From positions 24,146-88,145 of the forward strand of contig NZ_JAHKQE010000025.1 in the NCBI RefSeq assembly GCF_018860855.1: 64,000 nucleotides of DNA. The letters are read 5' to 3'. Below, piece by piece: positions 8,267-19,288 of the stretch; positions within the stretch are counted from its first letter, which is position 1; the number at the start of each line of letters is the position of its first letter. The notes under the pieces are model-generated. The model searched no databases, was not told where the DNA came from, and worked only from the letters and a program-made list of their open reading frames with translations. A program made the translations under genes and the position numbers. This DNA is from Amphritea atlantica. GTDB lineage: Bacteria; Pseudomonadota; Gammaproteobacteria; Pseudomonadales; Balneatricaceae.

Positions 8267-11200
8267 TACTTTTCTGTTTCAGGCTGCTGCAGCAACTCAA
8301 CTTTCGGATCGCTCCAATCGCCGTCCATGCTGTAGGTGACCGTGGCAAACTGCTTTTTAACCTTATCCCCTACCAGTTTATCCAGCAAAAAGGCTAAACC
8401 AGCAATCTGCGGTGCACCTAATAACACGGCAGCCAACGGAATATTATCCGTTACCGGCAAAGTAACCGCCATCTGCTGCTTAACGGTTTCATTGACCAGA
8501 TCAATATCGCCACTTGCCGCCATATCTAGCGAGGGCCCACGCATAACAAAGGGGCTGTTTGTGCTTGCAACACCCTTCACTATCCGATAATCCCCCTTCA
8601 TACGATCAAAACTTATCCCTTTAGCAAACAGGTCGGTAAAGTCCAATTTAAGTCGTCGTCCCAACGTATTCATATTAAAAATACCAAAGACCCTTAATAA
8701 ACCCGTACCACTCCCAGCTTCAATGAGTCGTCCATCACGGGCATCGAAGGTTAGCGTGCCGTCTGCACGAGCCAGATCATACTCCCATGGCGCGCCGAGC
8801 CATTGCAGTTGGATATTAGCGGTCGCCTTTTTCGTTTGCAGCACTTTCTCATAGCCCACGTTTTCCAGTGTGCGACCTAAGTCCTTCGCATCCACCTTAA
8901 GCTGTAACTCACTCTGACTCAGCACCCCGGGGCGCCAAACAATCTCACCACTGGCATTAAGGTCAGGCAGTTGAGCGCTAATCCCTTCAATATGCATATT
9001 CTGTTCGTGGTTACGTATATTAAAACGCCACTGCCCCCAATGTTTTTCTTTCACAATCAGGTCTCGAATATCGATATCCAAATCAGGCACATTCCCCGGT
9101 TGCAAAGTGCCTAGCGCTTTCTCAGACGTGGCTACTTGCTTAGTGTCCTTCAGCGACTGATCTTCATCTCTAGCCGGTATCAGGCCATCAAGATTAAGCG
9201 TTGCAAATAACAGTTGCGGCGCTATCGCAGCACTATCTGGAAGATTCACCTGTAGATTAAGATCGGCACCGGATACCCCAATATCCCAGCCATCATTGCG
9301 GCGCTCGAGTAGAATTCGGCCATTGTTCATCCGCAGATAATCATAGCCTAGTGTTGTAACTTTAATATCAGCCTGTACCGGAATAACCGCCGAGCTATTG
9401 CTGGACCCTGACACTTTTTGTGTCGATGAATCAGCCATAATACCCGTTCGTTCTAACATGCCGATCAACGACTCATAATTTAACTCTTGAAGCTGACCAT
9501 TCACTTGCAGACCAGAAAAATCAGTCGGCCGCGCGTCACCGCCCCCCAGCATAAGGTGACCTCGACTTAACTGATCATTATCAAGCTGCAACCAAGCACT
9601 CAAGTGGTCGCCGAGTCGGATATTCAATGTTTGTGGTGATGCAAAATCGGTATGCAGCAACAAAGGCATCACCTGACCTGCAGGTTTACTATATGGTGGG
9701 ATAAGATCTAAGGCGGTCTGCTGCAGATCCGATTTCACCGTTAAGCCTGAACAGTCGGCCCTTAAACAGAGATCCAGGTCGGCTTCGTAAGTTTGCACCC
9801 CCTTAGCCAGCGCTAACATCTCAATCCCCGTCCAGTCTTTTAACTGGGACATACTGATCGCGGATTTTAAGTGAGCGGTAATTTTCTCAGATGACCCCTG
9901 ACCGCTGGAGATAATATCAGCCTTTAAAGGCTGACCAAATAACACTCCAGTGAGTGACTCAGCATATAAGCCTTTATCATGACGATAACTTACCTTGCCA
10001 GACAGCTTACTGAGATCCAACTTACGTGCCTTTGACGCGAGTTGCAGGTTCGTAAATGCAGAGCTGACATCAACATTAGGATCCCCTCCGCCCAGCGGGA
10101 TCATCAAATTTAAACGGGTTTGCGCAGCCCCGTTAAGCGCCCAATTTTTGAGCTCAGTATTACCCCCTTCAAGTACCGGACTATTCAGTAGGGTCGAAGC
10201 GATATCCGCACTATCCCCGTTGATGCTAGAAATGATATGCAGGTTTTGAGAATGAGGTGGTAGATAAACCCAACCATGTTCTATCGTGCTGTCATACATT
10301 TTTCCACGGCTGACGCTGATCGCTAACCCCTGATCACGCAACAGCAACGAGGCATCCGCCGCTTTTACTGCTGGCCAACCGGGTTGATAATCCACCTCGG
10401 CATTAGAGATATCCATAAACATCTGCACAGTGGGCGACTGTCGAGAAGGAATGCTACGGGTACCCGTGTGGAGCATAAAGCCCCCCTGATTCAGAACTCC
10501 CTGCTTGATCGATTGAGATACCCAAGCCTTAATACTAGAATCGATAAAATGATCTGGTATCAATTCAGGTGCCAAGCACCCATCAGAGTCTTGCACCCCG
10601 ATTAATAATGCCAGCTCACTCTGTATCTCACGGTCTAGCGGCAGGTACAGGCTCCATCGCCCACTGGCATTAATACCGGCTTTGTGTAACTCAACATACT
10701 CGCTACTGAGATGCAGTATATTCTGCGCCAAACTAAAATGAGTAGTGCCCTGAGCTTCATCAAAAACCCACCCCTGATCAAACACTTCAGGAAAATGTAG
10801 ACCTAACTGGTCACTCTCTAGATCAATGCGCCCCAGCAGCCCTTCTACGCCATATTCCAGCTGAACTAACCCCGATATACCCGACATCGCCGGTGCGCCA
10901 TAGGCGGCTTTAAAAGCCACGCCATCTAAATCACCTGTTAAGGTTAACTGGCTCCAATCCTGAGTCTGATCACTCGACCGCTTCAAACTAACGGCTGCAT
11001 CCTCGGCAGCGCTATTGAACGGTCCCAAAGGCTGCTCTGTTGAGCTAGCCAAGGCTGAACTGACTACTGAGGAATCAGCCACACTTAGCGCGGTTTCACT
11101 GGCTAATTTATCATCCACTAAACCAGTAGCATCTAGGCCTTGTGACGGTAATGCTGACACCGGTGACGATGTTTTTTTGGCTTGTACCGCGACATCGTCG

Positions 11201-12417
11201 CGTTGTTCTTCAGTCCCTGCTGGCACAGGCCACTGCAACACAAGATTATGAACCATACCGCTCGGTGCAACCCGAGCAAGCACATGACGGATACCCTCGG
11301 GTACAAACGGTTGTTTATCGACAAAATCAGCGATCTTAGTGATATTAAATTCAGTGAGAGCAATCGAATCAATCCAATCTTGCTGGCGATTAATTACTAG
11401 CTGAGGAAAAGCCAGTGACTGTTCATTAATCAGTGCCGAAAAATCATTGATCTGTAACTGAAATTGACGTGGCTCCGGTTGTAGCAACGCAAACCCCGTG
11501 GCCAAGTTCTGAATAGACAACTCAGGCAACCTTGGCAGCTGCGTTGTTAGTTGTAACTTTCCACCATCAATGCCGCCGAATACTCGGGTCAATCGTCCTT
11601 CAGACCAATTACCCCAGATTTCCGTATTCAATTCCAACTGCTCAAGTGAAATAGGCACGGCAAATAACTCGCGGGCAGCCTCTACTAACGGAGTATCAAC
11701 ACCTGCGAGCTTAAGATAAAAATCGAAATTCGTGGTTTTGGGGTTAAACAGATGGCTATCAGACTCAATTCGCAGGGTTGCCGCAGCTTCTCGCTGCTCA
11801 TACGTCACCAATAACTCGCCGGCAAAGTGATGTTGCTGAGGGCTATTTTCAAGATTAAATCGATCACTCTTTAACAGCATCTGCTTACCGGACGGTAGCG
11901 TTAGATCGATCTGTGTATCGTAGAAGAAGATATGCGGCTGCAACCATAAACTGGCCAGCGGATCGGTCGCAGAAGCGGAATCATCCGTTTTCTCTGCACT
12001 ATCAACTGTGGTCTTAAGCGGCCAGCTTACTAGATCGGCCTGCGTATGTAGTGACCAGAGCTCCACTTTACTTAACACCGGCTGCCATTTCAGCAGACTA
12101 CTGACCGGATTAAGACCCAACACCAACTGTTCAAGTTCTATCCGACCAATATTCTGCGAACGATGATCCGCAATAACGACACCCTGCAGCAGTAACTGGG
12201 GAAACTTACCCTCCCAACTGGCATTAATATCTCGAATCGTTACTTCGGTACGTAAACGTTCGCTCAGATATTGTTCAATATCCGTTCGATAATCCCACAC
12301 CGCGGGCAGCAGCAAGCGCACCACCACGGTAAGTAACGCTATCACCAGTATTGAGATAACAACAACCCAACCTAACCAGCGATTCAGCGCCTTTAATAGC
12401 CAAACAATGGATGACAC
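8266..12417 (-). CDS. yhdP: YhdP family AsmA-like envelope lipid transport protein
   Basis: YhdP is a very large AsmA-like protein anchored in the inner membrane. With TamB and YdbH it is implicated in moving phospholipids to the outer membrane through a long hydrophobic groove. The 1383-residue product has one N-terminal membrane helix (about residues 16-36, VVVISILVIALLTVVVRLL), then almost entirely beta-rich sequence with the DUF3971 region. The conserved C-terminal block contains GLLRVFGIFNMNTLGRRLKLDFTD-like wording and PQIAGLAFLLDKLVGDK. It starts with GTG three bases after the rng stop, so the two are cotranscribed. A Ser/Ala-rich linker lies near residues 400-480. Confidence 0.93.
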   Translation of the reverse strand: MSSIVWLLKALNRWLGWVVVISILVIALLTVVVRLLLPAVWDYRTDIEQYLSERLRTEVTIRDINASWEGKFPQLLLQGVVIADHRSQNIGRIELEQLVLGLNPVSSLLKWQPVLSKVELWSLHTQADLVSWPLKTTVDSAEKTDDSASATDPLASLWLQPHIFFYDTQIDLTLPSGKQMLLKSDRFNLENSPQQHHFAGELLVTYEQREAAATLRIESDSHLFNPKTTNFDFYLKLAGVDTPLVEAARELFAVPISLEQLELNTEIWGNWSEGRLTRVFGGIDGGKLQLTTQLPRLPELSIQNLATGFALLQPEPRQFQLQINDFSALINEQSLAFPQLVINRQQDWIDSIALTEFNITKIADFVDKQPFVPEGIRHVLARVAPSGMVHNLVLQWPVPAGTEEQRDDVAVQAKKTSSPVSALPSQGLDATGLVDDKLASETALSVADSSVVSSALASSTEQPLGPFNSAAEDAAVSLKRSSDQTQDWSQLTLTGDLDGVAFKAAYGAPAMSGISGLVQLEYGVEGLLGRIDLESDQLGLHFPEVFDQGWVFDEAQGTTHFSLAQNILHLSSEYVELHKAGINASGRWSLYLPLDREIQSELALLIGVQDSDGCLAPELIPDHFIDSSIKAWVSQSIKQGVLNQGGFMLHTGTRSIPSRQSPTVQMFMDISNAEVDYQPGWPAVKAADASLLLRDQGLAISVSRGKMYDSTIEHGWVYLPPHSQNLHIISSINGDSADIASTLLNSPVLEGGNTELKNWALNGAAQTRLNLMIPLGGGDPNVDVSSAFTNLQLASKARKLDLSKLSGKVSYRHDKGLYAESLTGVLFGQPLKADIISSGQGSSEKITAHLKSAISMSQLKDWTGIEMLALAKGVQTYEADLDLCLRADCSGLTVKSDLQQTALDLIPPYSKPAGQVMPLLLHTDFASPQTLNIRLGDHLSAWLQLDNDQLSRGHLMLGGGDARPTDFSGLQVNGQLQELNYESLIGMLERTGIMADSSTQKVSGSSNSSAVIPVQADIKVTTLGYDYLRMNNGRILLERRNDGWDIGVSGADLNLQVNLPDSAAIAPQLLFATLNLDGLIPARDEDQSLKDTKQVATSEKALGTLQPGNVPDLDIDIRDLIVKEKHWGQWRFNIRNHEQNMHIEGISAQLPDLNASGEIVWRPGVLSQSELQLKVDAKDLGRTLENVGYEKVLQTKKATANIQLQWLGAPWEYDLARADGTLTFDARDGRLIEAGSGTGLLRVFGIFNMNTLGRRLKLDFTDLFAKGISFDRMKGDYRIVKGVASTNSPFVMRGPSLDMAASGDIDLVNETVKQQMAVTLPVTDNIPLAAVLLGAPQIAGLAFLLDKLVGDKVKKQFATVTYSMDGDWSDPKVELLQQPETEK

Positions 12418-12419
12418 TA

Positions 12420-13898
12420 TTATCTTAACACCACATCATACTGTTCAGGACCGTACATTGGCTCAACCTGAAAGCGAATTGTTTTTGCGATGAAGGCTTC
12501 CAGTTCAGCCACATGGTCGGATGCTTCATCTAGCAACATTGCCACGACTCGATCGGATGCCAACACCAGATAGGAATCGGTATCATAGGCGCGATGTTGT
12601 CGCAGGATCTCCCGAAAAATCTCATAACAGACAGTTTCAGGGGTTTTTACTGACCCCCTGCCCTGACAATGCTCACAAGGTTCACAGAGAATATGCTCTA
12701 AACTTTCGCGGGTGCGCTTGCGGGTCATCTCAACTAGGCCCAGCTCAGAAACCCCCGTCAATTTGCACTTAACATGGTCTTTCTCAAGCACCCGTTCTAA
12801 AGTACGCAACACTTGACGTTGATGGTCTTCATCCAACATATCGATAAAATCGATAATGATGATGCCACCTAAGTTTCGTAACCGCAGCTGACGACCAATC
12901 GCGGTCGCGGCTTCAAGGTTGGTTTTAAAGATAGTCTCTTCTAGATTTCGATGACCGACATAAGCACCAGTATTGATATCCACCGTAGTCATCGCTTCGG
13001 TTTGATCAAAAATCAGATAACCACCGGATTTTAGTTCAACCTTTCGGCCCAGCGCTTTCTGAATCTCCTCTTCAATATTATAGAGGTCAAAAATCGGGCG
13101 TTCACCTGGATAATATTCAAGAATACTACTAATTTCAGGTACTAATGCTTCAGCAAACTGTTGTGAGCGCTGAAAAGTTTCCTTTGAGTCAACCCGAATA
13201 CGCTCAATCCCAGCATGGGCCATATCCCGTAGCGCCCGCATATTTAACGGTAGGTCTTCGTAGATACAGGAAGGGGCGCTAAACTCTTCAATTTTTCGGG
13301 CGATAGACTCCCATAGACGACAAAGAAACAGAATATCCTGCTTCAACTCGGGTTCGGATACACCTTCAGAGACGGTTCGCAGGATAAAGCCTCCCATCTT
13401 TGTGTTTTGATCCTCCATCCCCGCGACCACTTCTTCGACAGCGGTACGTAGTCGTTCCCGCTCATCATTGTCATCAATCCGTTGAGAGATACCAATATGC
13501 TCATTACCTGGCATGTACACTAGATAACGTGAGGGGATGGAAAGATTGGTGGTCAGACGCGCCCCTTTGGTGCCAAGGGGATCCTTTGTCACTTGAACCG
13601 TCAATGACTGGCCTTCACGCAATAGGCGATTGATCGTCAGGTTGGCTTTTCCAACACCAGCATCCTCATCTGGATGCTGTAACTCATCAACATGAATAAA
13701 TGCAGCCCGCTCGAGGCCGATATCCACAAATGCAGCCTGCATACCGGGCAAAACACGAACAACTTTGCCTTTATAAATATTGCCAACAATGCCACGTCGC
13801 TCAGCTCTTTCGACGTAAATTTCCTGCGGCATACCATTCTCGATAACCGCAACACGGGTCTCAATCGGGGTAAAGTTAATCAGAATCTCTTCACTCAT
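12420..13898 (-). CDS. rng: Ribonuclease G
   Basis: RNase G is a 5'-monophosphate-sensing endoribonuclease that matures the 5' end of 16S rRNA and decays some mRNAs. The 492 residues start with the family sequence MSEEILINFTPIETRVAVIE, followed by an S1 RNA-binding domain (GNIYKGKVVRVLPGMQAAFVDIG). The catalytic region has the DNase I-like acidic motif IIIDFIDM near residue 350 and the zinc-link CEPCEHCQGRG near residue 410. The long C-terminal scaffold of RNase E is absent, so this is RNase G. It lies upstream of yhdP and downstream of maf, as in other gammaproteobacteria. Confidence 0.96.
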   Translation of the reverse strand: MSEEILINFTPIETRVAVIENGMPQEIYVERAERRGIVGNIYKGKVVRVLPGMQAAFVDIGLERAAFIHVDELQHPDEDAGVGKANLTINRLLREGQSLTVQVTKDPLGTKGARLTTNLSIPSRYLVYMPGNEHIGISQRIDDNDERERLRTAVEEVVAGMEDQNTKMGGFILRTVSEGVSEPELKQDILFLCRLWESIARKIEEFSAPSCIYEDLPLNMRALRDMAHAGIERIRVDSKETFQRSQQFAEALVPEISSILEYYPGERPIFDLYNIEEEIQKALGRKVELKSGGYLIFDQTEAMTTVDINTGAYVGHRNLEETIFKTNLEAATAIGRQLRLRNLGGIIIIDFIDMLDEDHQRQVLRTLERVLEKDHVKCKLTGVSELGLVEMTRKRTRESLEHILCEPCEHCQGRGSVKTPETVCYEIFREILRQHRAYDTDSYLVLASDRVVAMLLDEASDHVAELEAFIAKTIRFQVEPMYGPEQYDVVLR

Positions 13899-14087
13899 AA
13901 TCCATCCCTAGGAGACCATAAATAAGGCTCCATCAGTATTCTCTGGTGCTGCTCTTTAAATAACAGAGAGCCTTTTATCGCAATAAGTACCGTACAATCT
14001 ATGCAACTATAATATAAACACTAAAAACGATAATTAACAAAATTAATCAATCACTTAGGTAACTATTACTGATAACACTATAAACGC

Positions 14088-14711
14088 TTAATCAATTTTT
14101 CCAGCCAAACACTCGACTTGCCATACCGGAATATCAAATGCCGCCAATAACGATGCCGTTTCCATCAACGGCAACCCTACAACAGCAGAATAACTGCCTT
14201 TAATCTCCGTCACAAACACCGCCCCTAACCCTTGGATACCGTAGGCTCCGGCTTTATCACGAGGCTCGCCCGTTTGCCAATACTGCTCACACTGCGCAGC
14301 CGTCAAGGTTTGAAAGCGTACCTTTGTAGTGACTACCTGACAGAGAATTCGTTCCCCATTTGTGACAGCAACCGCCGTCATCACCTGATGTTCTGTGCCA
14401 GAAAGCTGCAACAGCATCTTTAACGCATCATTGCGATCGGTAGGCTTGCCTAAAATCTGTCCATCACAGACCACAACGGTATCAGCCCCAAGCACCACTG
14501 CAGCCTCATCGGCAACTGCCAAACCAGCACAGGCTTTTTCTCGCGCCATTCGTTCAACGAATGCTGCAGGTGATTCGTTTGATTGAGGTATTTCAGAAAT
14601 ATGAACGGGTTTGACATGACAAGCGACGCCAATCTGCTGAAGCAGCTCTCGTCGACGGGGGGAGGCCGAAGCCAGAATCAGCTTAGGACCGTTATTTTTT
14701 ATCTCGGACAT
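14088..14711 (-). CDS. Maf family nucleoside triphosphate pyrophosphatase (YhdE type)
   Basis: Maf proteins hydrolyse non-canonical or selected nucleotides (dTTP/UTP for the YhdE type) to monophosphates. The 207-residue product carries [18 protein letters not shown] at the N-terminus, the catalytic [18 protein letters not shown] and the [11 protein letters not shown] motif near residue 155. The position between mreD and rng is the usual one for the YhdE branch. About 190 bases with no recognisable feature separate it from the downstream rng start. The protein is slightly longer than the typical 190-200 residues. Confidence 0.93.
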   Translation of the reverse strand: MSEIKNNGPKLILASASPRRRELLQQIGVACHVKPVHISEIPQSNESPAAFVERMAREKACAGLAVADEAAVVLGADTVVVCDGQILGKPTDRNDALKMLLQLSGTEHQVMTAVAVTNGERILCQVVTTKVRFQTLTAAQCEQYWQTGEPRDKAGAYGIQGLGAVFVTEIKGSYSAVVGLPLMETASLLAAFDIPVWQVECLAGKID

Positions 14712-14771
14712 CTTGGGTACCCGGTATTATAGTGCGGCTTAGGTAAGCTATCGGCCTCCACAATACAAGTA

Positions 14772-15257
14772 TCAGGACACTCTGAAGGCTCTACGCAAAC
14801 CTCTTAGAACAATAAACAGCCAAGGCCATAAAATAGCACTCATGACGGCCGGCAAAAGAAAAATCAGACTATCACTTCGGGTGCCCATCAAGCTGTGAAC
14901 CCAATTGAAAATCAACTGATTAATACCCACCAGAATCATCACCATGATCGCCTGCTGAATCAGCGGGAACATTCGCAAACGCTTGTATAGCAGCAACGTC
15001 AAATAGGCAATGATCAACAGTGATAAAACATTTAACCCCATCGGACTGCCTTTAATCAGATCAAGCCCTAGCCCGACCACGGCGGCCGTACCTAAGCCGA
15101 CCCGCTCTGGTAATGCCATCACCCAATAAATGAGAATCATGGCGACCCACTCGGGCCGGAACCATTCCGCAAACTGCGGCAAAGGCATCTGACTAAGGAC
15201 ATACCCCAGTAGAAATGTTCCTAAAATAATGGAACCGCCACCACCCTGATTATTCAC
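14772..15257 (-). CDS. mreD: Rod shape-determining protein MreD
   Basis: MreD is an inner-membrane partner of MreC and the elongasome. The protein is highly hydrophobic with about five membrane helices (GTFLLGYVLSQMPLP, VAMILIYWVMALPE, then VLSLLIIAYLTLLLYKRLRMFPL). I choose the GTG at 15257, which overlaps the mreC stop by eight bases and gives 161 residues, the usual length. A frame opening at 15341 would add 28 Arg/Ser-rich residues lying entirely inside mreC. Gene order mreB-mreC-mreD-maf-rng is canonical. Confidence 0.92.
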   Translation of the reverse strand: MNNQGGGGSIILGTFLLGYVLSQMPLPQFAEWFRPEWVAMILIYWVMALPERVGLGTAAVVGLGLDLIKGSPMGLNVLSLLIIAYLTLLLYKRLRMFPLIQQAIMVMILVGINQLIFNWVHSLMGTRSDSLIFLLPAVMSAILWPWLFIVLRGLRRAFRVS

Positions 15258-16164
15258 CCACACTCTCCGGTGACTCAAGCTCTTCTGGCTTCGGTTTGAT
15301 CTTCTCACCATGGACTGGCTCAGGAATAACCGGCAACACATCGGCTTGCGGAGGCATATCGACTAACAAAATATGTCGACTTTTATTTAGCATGGCGGAA
15401 GGCTCTGCCTTTACTAAAGCAAAAGGCTCACCAGGGTCCCGCTGTACACTCACCACTTTCGCCACCGGGTACCCTCGAGGGAAACGTCCACCCAAGCCGG
15501 ACGACACCAGTAAGTCGCCTTCACGAATATCAGCGGTATCAGGTATATGCACCAGTTCAAGCTGATTCACCGAACCGTTTCCTAATGCGATAGAACGAAA
15601 ACCGTTACGGTTCACCTCAACAGGAATCGCATGGCGTGAATCGGTAATCAACATCGCCCGACTGGTATAGTGACTCACTTCGACGACCTGCCCCATAATA
15701 CCGCCGGAATCCAATACCGCCTGACCAACATAGGCGTGATCTTCCGACCCTCGATTGAGAATAATCTGGTGCTGAAAAGGATCGGGATTCACCCCGATCA
15801 ATTCGGTCAAAAAGACATCCTGCTCAAGCCGTTGCCGACCATTCAGCAACTCTCTCAAACGCACATTTTCTGCGGTCAAAGCCGAGACCTGCAGCACCCG
15901 CTGCTTCAACAGCAACGCTTCTTGACGTAAACGACGGTTTTCATCGGTCAGTTGACTACGATCCACCAGCACATCACTGAGTTCATCAGCAACCTGAGCG
16001 GGCGTATCCACTAGCCACTGTAACGGCGTAATGAGCAAGGAAAGGTAGGAGCGGGTCTGATTCATACTGGACCATTTCAGGTCTAATACAATCAGCAGCA
16101 GCGATAACACAACAAGAACGACAAAGCGGGTCCGTAAGGACCCGCTAATAAAGATACTAGCGAT
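15250..16164 (-). CDS. mreC: Rod shape-determining protein MreC, probable ATC start
   Basis: MreC is a bitopic membrane protein whose periplasmic beta-domains scaffold the cell-wall elongation complex. The first standard start in this frame is GTG at 16110, but that would begin inside the membrane helix and drop the usual MreC N-terminus. In-frame sequence upstream continues the family pattern: from ATC at 16164 it reads as (M)ASIFISGSLRTRFVVLVVLS, aligning with the M-x-x-IF-x-x-G-x-S start of other MreC proteins. A GGGGGGTG stretch lies just before it, and a stop codon lies about ten codons further up. From ATC the protein has 304 residues, with a coiled coil at about 75-110. If ATC is not used, the gene spans 15250-16110. 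Confidence 0.85.
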   Translation of the reverse strand: MASIFISGSLRTRFVVLVVLSLLLIVLDLKWSSMNQTRSYLSLLITPLQWLVDTPAQVADELSDVLVDRSQLTDENRRLRQEALLLKQRVLQVSALTAENVRLRELLNGRQRLEQDVFLTELIGVNPDPFQHQIILNRGSEDHAYVGQAVLDSGGIMGQVVEVSHYTSRAMLITDSRHAIPVEVNRNGFRSIALGNGSVNQLELVHIPDTADIREGDLLVSSGLGGRFPRGYPVAKVVSVQRDPGEPFALVKAEPSAMLNKSRHILLVDMPPQADVLPVIPEPVHGEKIKPKPEELESPESVGE

Positions 16165-16228
16165 GGAACACCCCCCGTTGGAACTGTTCCGTTACATTGG
16201 GTAAATCAAGCATTGAAATCAGTCAAAC

Positions 16229-17284
<1,056 letters not shown>

Positions 17285-17428
17285 TTAGATTGTGCGACTG
17301 CACATTCACTTGATCAAAAAAACAGGCCCACTGTAGCAATGGCGGGGATTTTGGGCAAGCTGCAAATGTGTTAACGTAGCGCTTTATTTAGTTATTAGAC
17401 CAAATTACACAGCAATGAGAATCCAATA

Positions 17429-17716
17429 ATGTCGTTAGACCGCACAGACGTCGAAAAGATCGCTCATCTGGCAAGATTAAATATCGCCGAGCAAGATATT
17501 CAAGAATATGCCGAAAATCTCAGCAATATTCTTGACCTAGTCGACCAGATGCAAGCCGTCGATACCCAAGATATTACGCCTATGGCACATCCAATGGATG
17601 CGATTCAGCGTTTACGTCTGGATGAGGTAACCGAAGGTAATCAACGCGATCTGCTTCAAACCGTCGCTCCCGCCGTTGAAGCAGGCCTGTTTCAGGTACC
17701 TAAAGTAATCGAGTAA
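17429..17716 (+). CDS. gatC: Aspartyl/glutamyl-tRNA amidotransferase subunit C
   Basis: GatC is the small stabilising subunit of GatCAB, which amidates Asp-tRNA(Asn) and/or Glu-tRNA(Gln). The 95-residue protein has the typical [12 protein letters not shown] start, [13 protein letters not shown] centre and the proline-containing [18 protein letters not shown] segment that winds along GatA. It is the first gene of gatCAB, 39 bases before gatA and divergent from mreB. Confidence 0.95.
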   Translation: MSLDRTDVEKIAHLARLNIAEQDIQEYAENLSNILDLVDQMQAVDTQDITPMAHPMDAIQRLRLDEVTEGNQRDLLQTVAPAVEAGLFQVPKVIE

Positions 17717-17755
17717 TGCCGGACCAGACATCCGCTTGAAGGATTTAAAAACGTT

Positions 17756-19204
17756 ATGTTAGACAAAACACTCGCCGAACTGGCGCAGGGGTTAGCAACG
17801 GGTGAATTCAGTAGTGTAGAACTGACCCAAAACTACCTTGACCGGATCAGTGCCGAAGATGGCACACTAAACAGTTTTATTACCGTCACGCCTGAGCAAG
17901 CATTGGCGCAAGCGGAAGCCGCCGACCAACGTCGCGCGGCCGGCAATGTCGATGTCTTTACTGGGCTGCCCATTGCCCATAAAGATATTTTCTGCACCCA
18001 AGGCGTTCGCACCAGTTGCGGCTCAAAGATGCTGGATAATTTTATCTCGCCTTACAACGCCACCGTGGTTGAGCATTTCAATCAAGCAGGCGCGGTTAGC
18101 TTAGGTAAAACCAACATGGATGAGTTCGCGATGGGCTCCTCCAATGAATCCAGCTTCTACGGCCCTGCCCGTAACCCTTGGAACACCGATTGCGTTCCCG
18201 GCGGATCATCCGGCGGCTCAGCGGCAGCGATTGCCGGTGGCCTAACCCCAGCCGCGACCGGCTCAGACACCGGCGGCTCGATTCGTCAGCCAGCAGCACT
18301 GTGCGGCATTACCGGACTAAAACCGACTTATGGCCGCGTATCCCGCTACGGCATGATCGCCTACGCCTCATCTCTCGATCAGGGCGGCCCGATGGCCCGT
18401 ACTGCCGAAGATACCGCCATGATGCTGAATGTTATGGCCGGTTTCGATCCAAAAGACTCCACCAGCTTGGATCAGCCGGTACCGGATTACACTCTTAAAT
18501 TGAACGATTCCCTGAAGGGTTTGAAGATCGGTCTGCCTAAAGAGTTTTTCTCCGGCGAGATCGATCCGCAGATCACCGCTCAGGTACAAAACGCGATCCG
18601 TGAATTTGAAGCCCTCGGCGCGACGGTCAAAGAAGTCAGCTTGCCCAATACTCATCTGGCGATTCCGGCGTACTATATTATTGCTCCGGCTGAAGCCTCC
18701 TCTAACCTGTCACGTTTTGATGGCGTGCGTTACGGTTACCGCTGCGAAGACCCCGTCGATCTCGAAGATATGTACAAGCGTAGCCGCGGCGAAGGCTTTG
18801 GCGAAGAAGTTAAGCGTCGCATCATGGTCGGCACCTATGCGCTGTCAGAAGGTTTCTATGATGCCTACTACAAGAAAGCATTACAGATCCGCCGCTTAAT
18901 TCAGCAGGATTACGTTAATGCGCTGTCTGAAGTCGACGTTATTATGGGGCCTACCACTCCGCATCCAGCGTTTAAACTGGGTGAAAAAAACTCAGATCCT
19001 ATCTCCATGTATATGGAGGATATCTTCACCATATCACTCAACTTGGCCGGTATGCCGGGTATTTCGGTCCCCTGTGGTTTTGCGAACGGCTTACCTGTCG
19101 GCTTGCAACTGATCGGCAACTACTTTGCTGAAGAACGATTACTGAATGCCGCGCATCAGTTCCAGCAAGCCACCGACTGGCACAAACAAACGCCTGGTCA
19201 ATAA
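17756..19204 (+). CDS. gatA: Aspartyl/glutamyl-tRNA amidotransferase subunit A
   Basis: GatA is the glutaminase subunit of GatCAB and belongs to the amidase-signature family. The 482 residues contain the Ser-cisSer-Lys triad: the lysine in [14 protein letters not shown] near residue 78, and the serines in [17 protein letters not shown] and [12 protein letters not shown] near 150-180. The C-terminal [20 protein letters not shown] is also standard. It lies between gatC and gatB. The presence of GatCAB indicates that this organism forms Asn-tRNA and/or Gln-tRNA by transamidation. Confidence 0.97.
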   Translation: MLDKTLAELAQGLATGEFSSVELTQNYLDRISAEDGTLNSFITVTPEQALAQAEAADQRRAAGNVDVFTGLPIAHKDIFCTQGVRTSCGSKMLDNFISPYNATVVEHFNQAGAVSLGKTNMDEFAMGSSNESSFYGPARNPWNTDCVPGGSSGGSAAAIAGGLTPAATGSDTGGSIRQPAALCGITGLKPTYGRVSRYGMIAYASSLDQGGPMARTAEDTAMMLNVMAGFDPKDSTSLDQPVPDYTLKLNDSLKGLKIGLPKEFFSGEIDPQITAQVQNAIREFEALGATVKEVSLPNTHLAIPAYYIIAPAEASSNLSRFDGVRYGYRCEDPVDLEDMYKRSRGEGFGEEVKRRIMVGTYALSEGFYDAYYKKALQIRRLIQQDYVNALSEVDVIMGPTTPHPAFKLGEKNSDPISMYMEDIFTISLNLAGMPGISVPCGFANGLPVGLQLIGNYFAEERLLNAAHQFQQATDWHKQTPGQ

Positions 19205-19288
19205 GCTGCTGACCTAATGCGCAACAGAATTTAACGCAGCACCATTACACTCAGTAACGTAAGTTTGCTGCAAGAAGAGGTTTACATA

